64,000 nucleotides of DNA from Cristatella mucedo (GCA_009760855.2 WPIO01000068.1:1389501-1453500), one strand, 5' to 3'. Positions 33,301 through 45,769 are shown, numbered from the stretch's first letter. Notes: generated by a model from the sequence alone, not told the origin. Program-made: numbers and translations.

Positions 33301-35508
33301 ACTTACAGAAGGAACGACGTCCAATTTAAAGTGGGTCGTCATTGAAATTCGAACTCGTGACCAACCACGAAGAGATGGTGGAAATCACGCTAGCTCAGCC
33401 TTCTTCGATTGAATTTCCGCTTTTTAACTATCGGGCTATCTGATTGTGACCTTTCCCTGCGCTCGCCATTCGTTCGATGCTGGTGCTGTGGCCGCCAAAA
33501 ATCGATGAGAAATGCCGGGCAGCATGACAGAGCCCCATTGACGCAACGAGAGCAAACGGGACTGACACGTCTGCTGCTGGTGCTGCTGCTGCCACTGGAG
33601 GACTGCAGGCCAGGCTGGCAATAGCTCAGCCTGGCAGCGCCCGATATCGTAGTGCCCGTTTGGAACGAATTAATGGGAGCGTCGCTTCGAAGCCTCACGA
33701 GTCACGAGTTGAAGCTGCGACCCTCCGCCGGAACCGAAACCTGGCGCATTCTAGACGGTCAGTCGCACGGACTAGCTCACGCTCGCTCGCAGGCGCCAAT
33801 CGAACTCTCTCTAATGCGCGCGAGAGACTGGCGATCGGCGGAAGAAGCAGTGTACGTTTCGTTCGCTTGCTTATTCTCGTGCACCGGCCTTACGACGGCT
33901 GCAATAGTGCTGAGCCATACCATTCAGCCCGGGTCACAACGGGTCATGCATTTCTTACAGTTGTCTTGAGACTGTATAGAGGTTTCGGTTTGGCCTGCGC
34001 CCTCTGGCGCAATCCCGAGGGAGAAAGTGAGGGAGGGTCGCCCAACCTGCGCCGACTTGATAGCCGAGCCGCCTCAGCCGGGCAATGGATTGTGCGCCTG
34101 CGGTTGACATTTCGTTGCGGCCGCGCCGCGCAGGAATTCAGCCGCTCGGGTCCCTGGACTCGAGTCCTCGTGCTCCTGGCCATTCCGTCCTATCGTCAGT
34201 GCTCCCCCCCCGACACCGGCACCGCCCTCCGAAGGGCGATCGAGCGAGAGAAGTCAGCACCATGCTAGCCGCCATTCTCATCGAGCTCTGCTCCTAAGGA
34301 GCTAGGAGCTAGCGCTCCCAAAAAAGATGGAAGCGAGCTCGAGCCGATTGTGCAGAGGACTTTTGCTCTGTCCATCTTTGCGTTTCACACTCGTTTCGTC
34401 AGTTATCAAATAAAATCGATATAACAGTCATATAATAGTTCGACCGCGGCTCGCGAGCTACCGTAAACTCAGCACGGACTACCTTCGCGTGAAATTCGGA
34501 GGGAACCTTCTGCCCCTCTCCCAGACCGTGACGAGGCCGAAGAGTATTCGTACTCTTTTCTCTGAAAGCTTGCCACCGATGGCCGAATTACGGTTCAATA
34601 TCCTATTGCCGAGAGGTGGCCTATCGCGGCGGCCGCCACTTGACCGCCATGTAACCGTGCGGTCCCTGCTCGCCTAATTCACTTCCGTCTCAAGCATTTT
34701 CGAGGAGCGAGTGCCTGCTAAAATCCAGCCTCTTTCAGCCGCACGGATTAAGCAAATACCGAATCGACTCCGTTTTTCCACGGATGTATGCTTCTGCCCT
34801 GCTAGGCTATGCTAAAAAGACGGAACGCTAAACTGGCAAGAAGGCGAACCCCCGAAACTTCGGATGATCTACACCGATAGCTACGATGCAGTTTCGGAAT
34901 ATCGGTGGAATTGTATTACAGTAATACGTCTGAAAATGAGCCTGTGAACTTGAAGATCTGTCTCTGTACACTGAAAACAGTTGCGGTAGTAAGACTTTAC
35001 TCATTTTATAAATTGTTCTTTCGAGCAAAAAGTCATCCGGTGCAAAAGTCGCCTACGGTGCCTTCTCTAAGTCAGCGAAGAAGCCCCGGGTGACTTGGAG
35101 TCCAATTTTCGTTCGCCAAGCGACGCTGATGGCGGCTCCGTAGCCACGTAGCTACAGTAGCCTCCTTAGCTACAGTGGTCGCGTTATGTCCGAAACGTGA
35201 CTCTGCTTTTAGGCTCGATCATGAGTCTGGGGGGGGCCTAGCCACCTTGACCCAGTAGCGACTACTCAGGCTTGGCGATAGCTGCTAGCTACACCGATAG
35301 CACTGTAAAGCCGAAGGCTCGGCGGAGTAGGCTTAACCTGCCGCTTACCTTGCGGCGTAACCTATCGCCTGATGCCGTTCCGTTCGCTGGCGATTAGCTG
35401 GCCGCTACGGAAGGAGCGTTTCTGGCTCTGACCTACATACCGTTACTAAGGGGTTGGTGAGTCCGCGGCATGAATTGGAAAGCGAGACACAACTTGGGAA
35501 ATCATAGG

Positions 35509-35568
35509 AGCTGTACACTAAATCGTAGAAGCCCGTCAGGTGGGGCTCCTACGATTTAGTGTACAGCT
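35509..35568. repeat. Near-perfect inverted repeat, 26-nt arms, 8-nt loop
   Basis: Arms 35509-35534 and 35543-35568 pair at 25 of 26 positions; the mismatch is A against C next to GCCC/GGGC. The loop is GTCAGGTG. The core is TGTACACTAAATCGTAG. Flanks do not pair. It is not part of any recognised LINE or SINE. It may be a small hairpin RNA precursor, a palindromic miniature element or a cruciform-forming site. Confidence 0.9.
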
Positions 35569-36415
35569 TCTCGACAGTCGCTTTCTTTCGTCTCGAGGCT
35601 TCGAGATGTTGTGCCTGCTACGTACTCTGCTTTCGTTACAGACTTTAGCTGCAGAGCCCAGCCGCTGCACCGAGTTCTTAGCCGTGCGCTGGCTGAGAAG
35701 AAATGCTGCCAATCCTTAACGACACAGCTTTGGCGGCGGCTGCCAGAATACTCGCAGAATCGCATAGAATATGGAATCGTCGCTGACGTCATGACGCATG
35801 CGGAGCCTCGACGCGATCGGCTCTGTGTCTGGCCAAGTCAGCTAGTTAGGCCGGTAGACACTCGCTCGTGCCGGTTTGTGGACGACCCTCCTCCGATTTG
35901 TTGACGCCCTCCTGCGATTGGGCTGTGCGGAGATGTATACGTCGATGACGAATGCTGATACACTGGCAGTTGAGCCGCAGCGGACGTGCTGGCTAGATGC
36001 GGTCTGCAACTGGTAGTGGACGGCTGAGCCCGGGCGTGTTTGGCCAGCTGGCTGGGGAAAACACTCTGCCAGGCCGAGGTGAGCAAGCGGCCTATCTCCG
36101 TGACGTCAGCATAGCAGAGCACAGCAGAGCTGTGCTTGGCATTCTGGGGGAGAGGACAGGACGAGTGCACGACTACATGGCATGGCGGCATGAGGATAGC
36201 CGGCCTTTCTCTTGAGATCGAAGTACAGCCACCGTCCGTCCGTCCGTTGCCACCGTCGATCAAAGTGATAGGAAGCCATTAAGATTTGATTAGTGATATG
36301 CCGGTACAAAAAATAAGTATTTTTACACTAGCTGATCGATGATATTATGTACTCCCTGTCGCGGTTTCTCCACCTATGTCCTTAGGCCGCTAATCAGGCC
36401 CTCACTACAGTAATA

Positions 36416-37310
36416 CTAATAATAATAATAAATGTATATAGCACCCACAGAGAACTTAGTGTCTTTCTAGGCACTTAACTTTGCTGCAAAGGAAGCATGA
36501 TCAAATTTTTAATGATAGCATGCTCAATATCAACAAGCATAACATGATTAGAGGTAATAATAATAATGCATTTGATAAAGCGCCCTCAGAGAACTCAATC
36601 TCTTCCTAGGCGTTTTTACTGTTGCTGCAAAGGGAAACGCGATTGAATCGTGAGTAATATCATGCTTGATAAACAACATGAACAACGTGGTTAGGGATGA
36701 ACTACACAGGGTCAGCATGCAAATGTGGTTAGTGGCAGCATGCATAGTGTCAGCACGCATAAGCACATCAAGAACGAATCACAGGGACCCGCTAAATGCT
36801 GTCTTTAATAGGTGTTTTTAAGTTCTTTTTAAATGTGGTCAAGTCAGGGGATGTTCTGACGCAGGTCGGGAGGGAGTTCCAGGCTTTGGGAGCATATGAA
36901 CTAAATGCACGGTCTCCAAAGGATTTAAGGTTTGTATGAGGTATTTCTAGATGTTGGATTCCGAAAAGCGGGTGGTACAATGCTTGGCCTGATGGGGTAG
37001 TATATCTGAGAGATAGGCTGGAGCCATAGAATGAAGGGACCTAAAAGTGAGCGACAAAACTTTGTAGTCGATCCGTTGCTTGACTGGTAGCCAGTGCAGG
37101 TCGGCGAGAAATGGTGTGATGTGGCAACTGAGACGCTCATGACAGTTGCCATACATAGGGTCGGCTTGTGCAAGCATAGTTAGTGGCAGAATGCACAGTT
37201 AGCTTACATAAGCACTCAAATGGTAATCAAATTGACCCACTAAATGCTGTGACAAAATAAATGCATTTTTAACTATTTTAATGTTGTCAAGTCAGTAGGT
37301 GTCGTTAAAA
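36416..37310 (-). mobile_element. LINE family A fragments (reverse), at least two copies
   Basis: 36416-36545 is a reversed tail plus 3' UTR start. A second and better preserved copy starts at 36556 (TAATAATAATAATGCATTTG), carries the complete hairpin (GCGCCCTCAGAGAACTC / CCTAGGCG) and the 3' UTR. It runs into the RT C-terminus on the - strand up to about 37140 (CHITPFLADLHWLPVKQRI). A third diverged 3' UTR piece covers 37180-37310. Confidence 0.85.
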
Positions 37311-37329
37311 CGAAATACTAGCCGATCTA

Positions 37330-37741
37330 ACAGCATTTTTTGATTAGCAAAAGTAGAGTCTTTATGGTTATGCAATGTAATGTATCCGTATGTCACTCCA
37401 CAAAGTCATAAAGGCAATGTGGGTGCTACGCAGGAGAGTTTTTTTTTGCGAAATAACAGCCTAAGCGGCTTTCGGTAGGAATTAGATAGCCAACAGACTT
37501 CGTCTCACGCGACAAAGAGAAAGTGGGAAGCATAGCAGAGTCGAGAGAGCAGTTGAAGTAGTGCCGAGCATGGAAGTAGATACTCATGACCGCTAAAAGT
37601 ATGAGCCATAGTCGGCAGCAGGAGAGTAGTTGTCGTTACGTAAGAACAGTGGAAGCGAGTTCCACAGTCTAGGACCTGCAGAGCTAAAGGTTCTGTCTCC
37701 AACGGTCTTAAAGCGGAGGAATGGAACAACTAATTTATTGT
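37330..37741 (-). mobile_element. LINE family B 3' end (reverse)
   Basis: Starts at a reversed tail (TGCAATGTAATGTATCCG) and includes CACTCCACAAAGTCATAAAG, CCTAAGCGGCTTTCGGTA and GCCAACAGACTTCGTCTCAC. It extends to the end of the RT frame (TAAAGCGGAGGAATGG) and joins a family A copy at about 37741. Confidence 0.85.
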
Positions 37742-38396
37742 TGTGCACATGCGATCAGGCGATTGCTGCTGGTGCAAACCTCTGCAGCTAGGCTTGTCTG
37801 TCGTGAGCCTCCCAGTTGCCACATTACTCCACTTCTCGCCGACCTGCACTGGCTACCAGGCAAGCAACGGATTGACTTCAACGTTTTGTTGCTCACTTTT
37901 AGGTCCCTTCATTCTATGGCTCCAGCCTATCTCTCAGATATACTCCCCCATCAGGCCAAGCATTGTACCACCGGCTTTTTGGAATCCAGCAGTTTACAAA
38001 TACCTGGTGCAAACCTCAAATCCTTTGGAGAACGTGCATTTAGTTCGTATGCTCCCAAAGCCTGGAACTCCCTCCCGACCTGCGTCAGAACATCCCCTTA
38101 CTTGACCACATTTAAAAGGAACTTAAAAACACCTATTAAAGACAGCATTTAGTGGATCCCTTTGATTCGTCCTTCACGTGCTTATGCGTGCTGACACTGT
38201 GCATGCTGCCACTAACCACATTTGCATGCTGACCCTGTGCATGTCACCCCTAACCATGTTATTAATGTTGTTTGTTTATAAAGCATGATATTACTCACCA
38301 TTCCATTGCATTTCCCTTTGTAGAAAATGTAAAGCGCCTAGAAAGAGATTGAGTTCTCTGAGGGCGCTCTATCAAGCGCATTATTATTATTACTAC
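37742..38396 (+). mobile_element. LINE family A copy (RT C-term, 3' UTR, tail)
   Basis: The frame to 38152 reads AIRRLLLVQTSAARLVCREP, CHITPLLADLHWLPGKQRI and the final SYAPKAWNSLPTCV. Then come the 3' UTR (GCATGCTGCCACTAACCAC), the hairpin AAAGCGCCTAGAAAGAGATT / TCTGAGGGCGCTCTATC and ATTATTATTATTAC. A well-preserved example of the 3' third of the element. Confidence 0.9.
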
Positions 38397-39000
38397 TATA
38401 CCTAGTGTAATGCCTGTCGGAAGTGAGTTTGCACGAGCTGTATGTAAACGATTAGATGCAGAATATTCCATTCGAAAGCGCTGGAGGTTCTCAGGCAGCA
38501 TTCAGTACCGGCAGCACCCGGTGTGCAGCAGTGCCACAGACTCGCACGGCTCTCAGAGCACAGCTGCCACACCACACAACCAATCCGAGGTCTAGAGCAC
38601 AGTTTATTCTAATGTCTCGGAACTATGCCTACGGTAAAGGAGCATCGCATCGACGGAAGAGCTCTTATGTACCTTATTGCAAAGGAGGGTTGTTCGAGTG
38701 TTCGGCAACCGCAATACCTCACGGCAGCACTCGCGCGACGCCGGAGCGAAGACTCGCCACTGCCTGACTCGAATCGTTAGAAACCGTTTGCAATAGCTGC
38801 ATTCCTGACTCTCAAAGTCTAGACGAGCTCGGCAGCCTGACTATTGTACGACTTCGGCTTCTGTGCCACGTGGCCGTAAATTTTCAAATAATTAGTATTT
38901 ATTCAACACTCGGCAGTAATAATCAGGCCCATGTAGCGCACCGACGCTTACCTCTCGCGTGGCGGCAGTCGCGGGAGGCCGCAGCGCTGTGGCTGAAAAG
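38397..39000. other. No recognised gene
   Basis: Frames of 61-103 codons at 38410-38767 overlap one another and show no domain. No host exon can be supported. Confidence 0.4.
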
Positions 39001-39263
39001 AAGAGGTAGAGAGGTAGAGAGAGAGGGGGAGAGAGAGAGAGAGAGAGATAGATAGAGAAAGAGGGGGAGAGAGGGAGGGAGAGAGAGAGAGAGAGAGAGA
39101 GAGGGGGAGAGAGAGAGGGAGAGAGAGAGAGAGAGAGAGAGAGAAGGAGGGGAGAGAGGGAGGGAGAGAGAGAGAGAGAGAGAGAGAGTGGGGGAGAGAA
39201 AGAGAGAGAGAAAGAGAGAGAGAAAGAGAGGTAGAGAGAGAGAGAGAGGGAGAGAGAGAGAGA

Positions 39264-39296
<33 letters not shown>
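39001..39296. repeat. Purine (GA/GGA) imperfect microsatellite, about 295 bp
   Basis: Strictly purine on the + strand apart from a few T. It is mostly GA with GGGGA and GGGA interruptions, so of polypurine-polypyrimidine triplex-forming type. Leu/Ser frames on the - strand are artefacts. Confidence 0.97.
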
Positions 39297-39298
<2 letters not shown>

Positions 39299-40740
39299 CC
39301 GCCGCGGTCTGTGCGAAGCTGCAAACGGGGCGCAACTGCGGCTGCCGAGTCCTAGCAGAACTGGAAACGACCGAACGCGCTCACAGCGGCGCTAGTTTTG
39401 AGCGACGCACGACGAATGCCGGCGAAGCCGCGAATTTCGTGTTGTGACTAGCGAGTCGCAGGCGCAGCGCCGACGCATCGCTCGCGTGCCGTCAGTAGAC
39501 GAACGAGTGAGCGACGGAGCGCGGCAGGCGTGAGGCGTACGCCAAGCCACGCAGCCACAGAGCGAAACGCAGGCGTCCAATAGCACCGCGACGTGCAGCA
39601 ACTTGCGTACGGTTCAGTGGCCCAGAGCGCAACTCCAAGCTCCAATACCAGATGCACCAACTGCTGCATCGCGATGGACGGCCCCTCGCGCTGCTTTGGC
39701 TTGCATGCTGCCTTGGCAACAAGCGACGTCTTGTCACATAACCGGTTCGCAGCCATTGATTCAGTAACCGCGACCAGTGAATGTCACTCGCTGTCTGGCC
39801 GATTTAGGTAGACGCCGCTTCAAAATAGACTGGCCACGCTCCTGTGCTCACCCGGGCGATCCCGGAAACAGCACCGCCATATTTCATCGTTTCCGACCGC
39901 CCCTCCAGCTCTCTTCTCTTGGCGTGCGCTTTTGTGGGAAGAAGCATTTTGAAAGGCTTACTTTTCAAGGTCTCTTTATGCACATGGCATAAAGCTAATA
40001 TAAGTTTTTCCATGCATCTACAGGTAGATGGGTATTTTGCGGTGTCATCAGTTCTTGTCTCCCGCCCGCGGCTGAGCGAGACCTGCAGGACATTAGCCAT
40101 CGCAATTTGCGAGCGCTTTCTCTCTCCTGGGGTGCTGGCTGAGCGCTGTGAGTTGGCAACTTCGCACGCTTCACGCATGCGCGGCGAGCGGCGAACGCTC
40201 GGCGTTTTGCCACAGCCAGAGGCGGCGGCTGCGAGACTGCCGTCTGGGAAACGCAAGTAGGTGAGTTTTAGCACGATTGTAAAGCTGCGCCCCTGGTTTC
40301 ATCTCGTGGTTCAATAGCTTGAGGACGCGTGGTCTTTTTCTATTTCCTCGCGTAGACGGATACCGGTTCCATTTCGAAGATACTGGGGGATTGCATGCTC
40401 ACAGTGCTTCATGCGCCATCTTGCGGCTTGACGGACTTTCTCACTTTAATTAGTTGACAGTTCTCATGCAGGTGACAATAAATAACGCATGCAAGACAAA
40501 GTACAATAAGTTTCCTACTAATTCTTAGCTGGAAAGTTACTGCAATTTTTAATTTATGCATGTGCTGGTTACGGATCGTTTTAGATTGCAGTCATGCTTA
40601 CGCCACTGATAAAAATAGATGAAAATATTAAATAATGTTATGCCCCAGATTAACTACTGAACTAGGACATGAAAAAAGCTAGCAAGCCAGTACCGAACTT
40701 CTATACCTACCATGACCCGCCACAGTCGCTACGCTTCATA
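39297..40740. other. GC-rich then AT-rich unique sequence, no gene recognised
   Basis: 39297-40260 is CpG-rich with overlapping frames of up to 156 codons on both strands that resemble nothing known. The remainder is AT-richer and closed in all frames. An unseen host promoter or exon is possible but not demonstrable. Confidence 0.35.
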
Positions 40741-40835
40741 ACAATAATTGAAGCTTTATTTGGTGCCCTACGAGAACTAAATCTCTTCCTTGACATTGTA
40801 CATATGCTGTAAAAGAAGCATTACAATCAATTACA
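40741..40835 (-). mobile_element. Family A-type tail, diverged (reverse)
   Basis: GGTGCCCTACGAGAACTAAATC and CCTTGACATTGTACATATGC match the reversed family A hairpin region. Confidence 0.55.
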
Positions 40836-41051
40836 AGCATTACAATCAGAAGGTTGAGCCCCCGGTCTAAAAAAATGCGAGATTTATTAGACGCCTAGAA
40901 ATGCGCATTGCCAAAGTAGCTTGTAACAGACTTGCACATCAGAAAGGACTGGCTTGATAGGTATACCATTAGTATCCAATAGTAATAATAATACGCTATA
41001 ATAAAAATAAAGATAAAAATAAAGATAAATAAATAAATATATAAAGATAAA

Positions 41052-41740
41052 TAAAGATAAAGCGCCCTCAGAGAATTCAATCTCTTTCTAGGCGCTTTAC
41101 ATTTGCTGCAAAGGAAACACGATCGAATGGTGAGCGGTATCATGGCCGATAAAGAACATGAATAACATGGTTAGGGGTGAAGTGCACAGGGTCAGCATAC
41201 AAGCGTGGTTAGTGGCAGCATGCAACAGTGTCAGCACGCATAAGCACATGAAGGAACAATTACAGGGACCCACTCAGAACTTGGTGATCGACAGTATCAA
41301 AAGCTGCCGAAAGATCGAGCACAACGAGTAGAGAAACTCGACCCATGTCTACATTCTTAAGTAGATCGTTGAACACCTGATGCAATGATGACTCGGAGTT
41401 AGCTCTAAAGCCAGAGTGGAACTTACTAGCAAGGTTTAAAGTTTCAATATCTGAGTTCAGCTGGTCGGCCACGACTCGTTCCAGTGTCTTCGATAGGAGT
41501 GGTAGATGGGAGGCTGGGCGGTAGTTGCTCAACTTCTCTTGGTCCAGTGTCGCTTTCTTGAGTAGTGGTCTTACTATAGATTTTTTGAAAGGTGCTGGTA
41601 CGTGACCTGAGGCTAATGACATATTGATGAAGTTAGTTATGCATCGAAGAAGCAGATCGAAGCAACGTAGGAGCAGCAGGACAGCGGAAATAGGGTCCAA
41701 AGGACTTGAATAGAGTCGCATCGCCTGTGCCATTGAATGC
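41052..41740 (-). mobile_element. LINE family A with internal deletion (3' UTR joined to mid-RT)
   Basis: The reversed tail and hairpin (AAAGCGCCCTCAGAGAATTC / CTAGGCGCTTTAC) and the 3' UTR run to GGGACCCACTCA at about 41273, then jump directly into RT codons. The - strand frame 41733-41260 carries SIVRPLLKKATLDQEKLSNY, LASKFHSGFRAN and [15 protein letters not shown]. About 1.1 kb of RT between DTVD and the 3' UTR is missing. It is the best single family A frame for the N-terminal RT. Confidence 0.85.
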
Positions 41741-43292
41741 GAAAACCATCATCACTAAAAAATCTTCATCTGATCGGTACTGGAAATCATTCCTGCTAAC
41801 TTCTAAAGGCTGTAGAGCACGGTTTATGTTGAAAAAAGAAACTTGAGAAGAGCTAATTTGAAGCGCAGGCAATCCTCAAAAGATAACGGCAGAGCCATAG
41901 CGAAGCAGTACTTTGGTGAGAGAGGAGCGTAGGATTAAATTGGACGAAGCTACTGCTGCCCGAACATGAAGTTCATCCAATCCTACAGGTGATTGTCCAA
42001 ATCTTGAAATTGATAAGATTTCATAGGTAGCCTATGAAGACTGGCGAGCTGCGGTGTAAAATGGTCGTCTCGACCAGGTTTTAATGCACACGCAAGAAGA
42101 CCTACAAGCAGTGAACTCCAAAAGTCAAGTAGGATTGCTGTGGTTTGTGTTTCTCTGTGCACGATTCAAATCGCTGGGAACGCCGGCTCACGGCCGCTGT
42201 AGGCAGACCGGTAGTGCTCTAAACCACCCCAGGGTCTAACAGCTGGTGGCTGTGGCCTAGGGACGGGCCGGTGCCCAGCTGTGGTCTGGCGGCTGTGGTT
42301 TATCCACAGGCCGGCTTTGTCCTCCCTCTCTCTCCTCCCTCTTTGTCTCCTCCCTCGCTTTGTCCAGCCTATAACCACTGGGATGAGCTGTGGCTGGGAG
42401 GGATTGGAAGAAGGGAGCGCCAACCTGGGAGAGGAGAGTTGTGTCTGGGGAGCGCTGCAGGCGCCTGCGAGGATATGGGTTCCTGCGAGCCAGCTTCGGT
42501 TTTCTGCCTGCTTCCGCGTGCGTACTCAGTTGGAAGAGCATTGTTTAATCAGCAATTGTCGTGGATGTGCCGATTGGCTTGACTATGGCATCACTATCTA
42601 AGCGAGCCTGAAATTTTCTTAATGTTTGCAAGAGAAGAGGTTGGAGAGGGGTGCACGTTCAGGTTTCTTTAGCATTCTCTCGAGCCTTTTAGAGAGTTCG
42701 GCCTCAGACACTCCTGTAAATCACTCAAGCTTAGTGTTCATCGGGCCTAACACAAGGCCCGGCGGTCTATTTTAAAGTGGGATTGGGAAAAGCGGGATGC
42801 ATATGCAAATTAACCTTTTACGATATGGAACGCAATTCTGGATGACGCTCTTGACCGGTTAGCTTTAACCGAGACTCGGCCGAAATCTATTTATGGCCCA
42901 ACCTTTACCGATCCCACCTAGATAGACTTTTATTTCTTTCATACCATGATATCAGTAAAAAAAAATTATTGCGAAGCAGCCATTGTCACTCGTTCCAACC
43001 ACATTTACAAACCAAACCAGTTTTCAACTAAAGCTCCCATGTTGGCTCGGGGCCAAGGTGCTCGGCTTCGATAGCTGAGGTTCTGCGGTCGAGCCCTCCC
43101 GCATAGTTAAATACCATTTTCCTTTCCTTTCCTTTTTTTTCTCCGGCTTTCAGTCCCTCCTACATCATGTTGCCAATGGTATCAGGAGTCTACTGCCAAG
43201 CAAAGAACCAATTCTTCCTTGATTTCGGATTTTTAATTATCTCGTTTTGACTCTGTTCGCTGTAAATCGTCTCCTTGTCAGGGGTGATTTAA
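41741..43292. other. No recognised gene; possible SINE-like piece at 43025-43090
   Basis: Frames at 42166-42601 overlap on both strands and have no domain pattern. At 43025-43090, TTGGCTCGGGGCCAAGGTGC followed by GCGGTCGAGCCCT resembles A and B boxes of a second tRNA-derived SINE. A pyrimidine-rich stretch follows. Confidence 0.35.
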
Positions 43293-43410
43293 TAATAATA
43301 ATAATAATAATAGTAATAATGCACTTGATAAAGCGACCTCAGAGAACTCAATCTTTTTCAAGGCGCTTTACATCTGCTGCAAAGGGAAACGCAATTGAAT
43401 GGTGAGTATA
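43293..43410 (-). mobile_element. Family A tail and hairpin (reverse)
   Basis: AATAATAATAATAATAATAG, then GCACTTGATAAAGCGACC and CAAGGCGCTTTACATCTGC. Truncated shortly after. Confidence 0.85.
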
Positions 43411-43489
43411 GATTTTGACATTCACCGAAGCGACTCAACTAATGCCTTAAGAGTCTAATTTCATAGGCAGATAGATTATTTTATTTTCT

Positions 43490-43915
43490 GGCGCTTACAG
43501 TTGTTCCAAAACTCTGTAGTTAGGCTCGCCTGTCGTGAGCTTCAAATTTTCGACAGTGCGCAACTTCTAGGCGACCTGCACGGGCTCTCCCTCTCAGTTG
43601 AGCAGAATATTGACTCCGAGGTTTTGTTACTCACTTTTAGGACGCTTCATTCTTTGGGTTCAGCCGACCTATCGGAACTACTCCATCACCAGAGTAGGCA
43701 TCGTTCTACCAGCTTTTTGAATCGAATCGTTTAGCTATACCTCATAGGAACCTCCAATCCTATGGAGACCGTGCCTTAGTTTGCATGCTCCCAAAGCCTG
43801 GAGCTCACTACCGACGTACGTAAAAGCGCCCCCTGACTTGACGACATGTAAAAAGAAGCTTAAAAAACACCTGCCCATTGCAGAATTTAGTGGTTCTTTG
43901 CGATTTGGCCTTCGT
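43490..43915 (+). mobile_element. LINE family A RT C-terminal fragment
   Basis: The frame 43501-43734 reads LFQNSVVRLACRELQ, LLGDLHGLSLSVEQNIDSEV, then diverged PKAW.S. No 3' tail is present; it ends near TTCGTGTGCATATTATTATTG. Confidence 0.7.
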
Positions 43916-44509
43916 GTGCATATTATTATTGTTTTATTTTGTCCTATTGCGTGAACCAAGATAAAGAAAAGTTGCAGATTCAATTATATATTCTCTCGTG
44001 ATTGCATCTTGTCTTCTGATATTATTAAAAATTCTGTAGTCTAACAGTACGCGGATCACATTCATCGATTCCCGAGTCAACGGCGAATCGCGATTCGTAA
44101 GACCCTTGACATTGGCAGTGGCATTGGTATTGCTGTACGCAAAAATATCATTCTCACCACTGAAGCACAATCCTCCGAATAACCCGCCCTTACTTATCAA
44201 ATGCTGCAATACCATAACTATCCGTTGTTCTGATGAGAGTTTGGCCCTCTGACAAAGCACACCACCTCCGACTTCACCCAGGTGGCACATGGATGAGAGC
44301 TAAAGTTACATTTGCACACTATGCGCTACCTTCAGCTGGCATGCAAAAGATCAAGACTGGCTGACCATCGACAAGCTCACAAGGATTACCGTATCGAGCC
44401 ATCATACTAATCTAGACTAGCGAAGGTCAGTCTCAGCTTCTATGAAAACATGCACGAATAACAAATGCTCAGTCTAAAAAGATTTTGACCATCAATTGTC
44501 TCCTGGAAG
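43916..44509. other. No recognised gene
   Basis: Unique sequence. The - strand frame 44290-43934 (118 codons) has no recognisable domain or codon signature. Confidence 0.4.
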
Positions 44510-44830
44510 CTCCACGTCAACACCTTAGCCAGTGATCTTCGTGCCGATATAGCAAATCACTTCTATAGCTTCCTTGTCAGCAAGATGGATAAGATCAGAG
44601 AATCTTTACCCAAGGTAACATCCTCACAGGATTCCTTGTACTCTGTTCCATGCTGTACCTCAATACCCACCTTCAAACCTGCGACAAGTAACCTCATCCC
44701 GAGGTTCATCTTCCCTTCTAAGAAGATTACTAACCCTCTAGGCCCTGTAATTACTGTTCTCCTTCAGAGATGCCAAGATCTGCTGCTGCCCTGTATACAT
44801 AGCACTGTAAATATGTACAATTAATAAAAA
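44510..44830 (+). mobile_element. LINE family A pre-RT fragment
   Basis: The frame passing 44585-44824 reads ANHFYSFLVSKMDKIRESLP and NPLGPVITVLLQRCQDLLLP, the inter-domain/early RT part also seen at 26.6 and 41.7 kb. It ends after a short spacer in an ATAATAATAG-like tract. Confidence 0.7.
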
Positions 44831-45619
44831 ATAATAATAGTGATAATGATAACACGACAAATATGACCTCTGTTCTCTGTTCCTGCGAGCGTGTGAAAAT
44901 GCATTGTTGTTCTTGGACACTCGGTGCTTTCGTGTTATCGCTTGCTCGCTGTCGGAGCGGCAAAACCAGGCCTTCGCTCTTTCCCATATCCGTTTACATT
45001 GATGAGAGCAGTGGCAAAAGTTTACTCATATTCTGCACGCTTTGGTTCGGCGGAAGCTGGCGAAACCCTCTGCTTTAGCCTCCTGCATTAGAGCGAAGCG
45101 TTGCGGGCGGCACTAGGTCGGCACTAATGTCTTCTGCGCAGTATTAGTATCAACGCCCTAAGTGAGAAGAAAAAAGTCGGCATCCATTGGGAGAACAATC
45201 AGCAGTCGAGACCAGTTTTCTAAATCTATTTGATGACTAATCACTTGGGGCCGAGTCTTACCTTTCATAAGGGGCTCAAAGCGTATGTCTCCTGGTCGTC
45301 GATTTTAGTTCCATCGCAGGTAATTCACTATTGCCTCGTCTCGCGTTGCGTGCGCCTGCGGCTTCTGCTGTTGTAGTGAGCGAAGCGCCCCTCCACTGCT
45401 GCGTGCCCGTCTGCAGCAGGTGGTCGGCAAATTGACTCTGTCTGCGCAGCGTCCGGCCGTCGATGTAAGGATGTTGCCCGCCGCAAATGCGCTTCCCCAT
45501 CTGCGGTGAGTAGGCATACGTACCCGCTGAGGGAATAAAGATTGAGAGCCTCGTTTAGCGCTCACGTCCGCGCGCTCGCGTCTCCGTGAGAGACTCCACT
45601 AGAATAATATACATAAATA
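44831..45619. other. No recognised gene
   Basis: Mixed-GC sequence. The small overlapping frames at 44863-45078 and 45276-45565 show no domain. CGCCCTAAGTGAGAAG near 45155 hints at a SINE tail remnant. Confidence 0.35.

Positions 45620-45769
<150 letters not shown>

Larger units (their letters stand above)
31363..36415. other. GC- and CpG-rich stretch, no gene recognised
   Basis: About 5 kb clearly richer in G+C and CpG than its surroundings. Long open frames (32051-32719 on -, 33660-34268 on +, 39-222 codons, all phases) are expected from low stop density and resemble nothing I recognise. They are Arg/Ser/Ala-rich with no domain pattern. The region contains a GA microsatellite, one family A tail (33205-33300) and the hairpin at 35509-35568. 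It could be a CpG-island or promoter region of an unseen host gene. Confidence 0.35.

Noticed and set aside
33660-34268. 202-codon + strand frame
   Set aside because: Arg/Ser/Ala-rich random-looking product overlapping other open frames. No motif or conserved context.
38892-39335. 147-codon Leu/Ser frame on the - strand
   Set aside because: It is the GA microsatellite read backwards.
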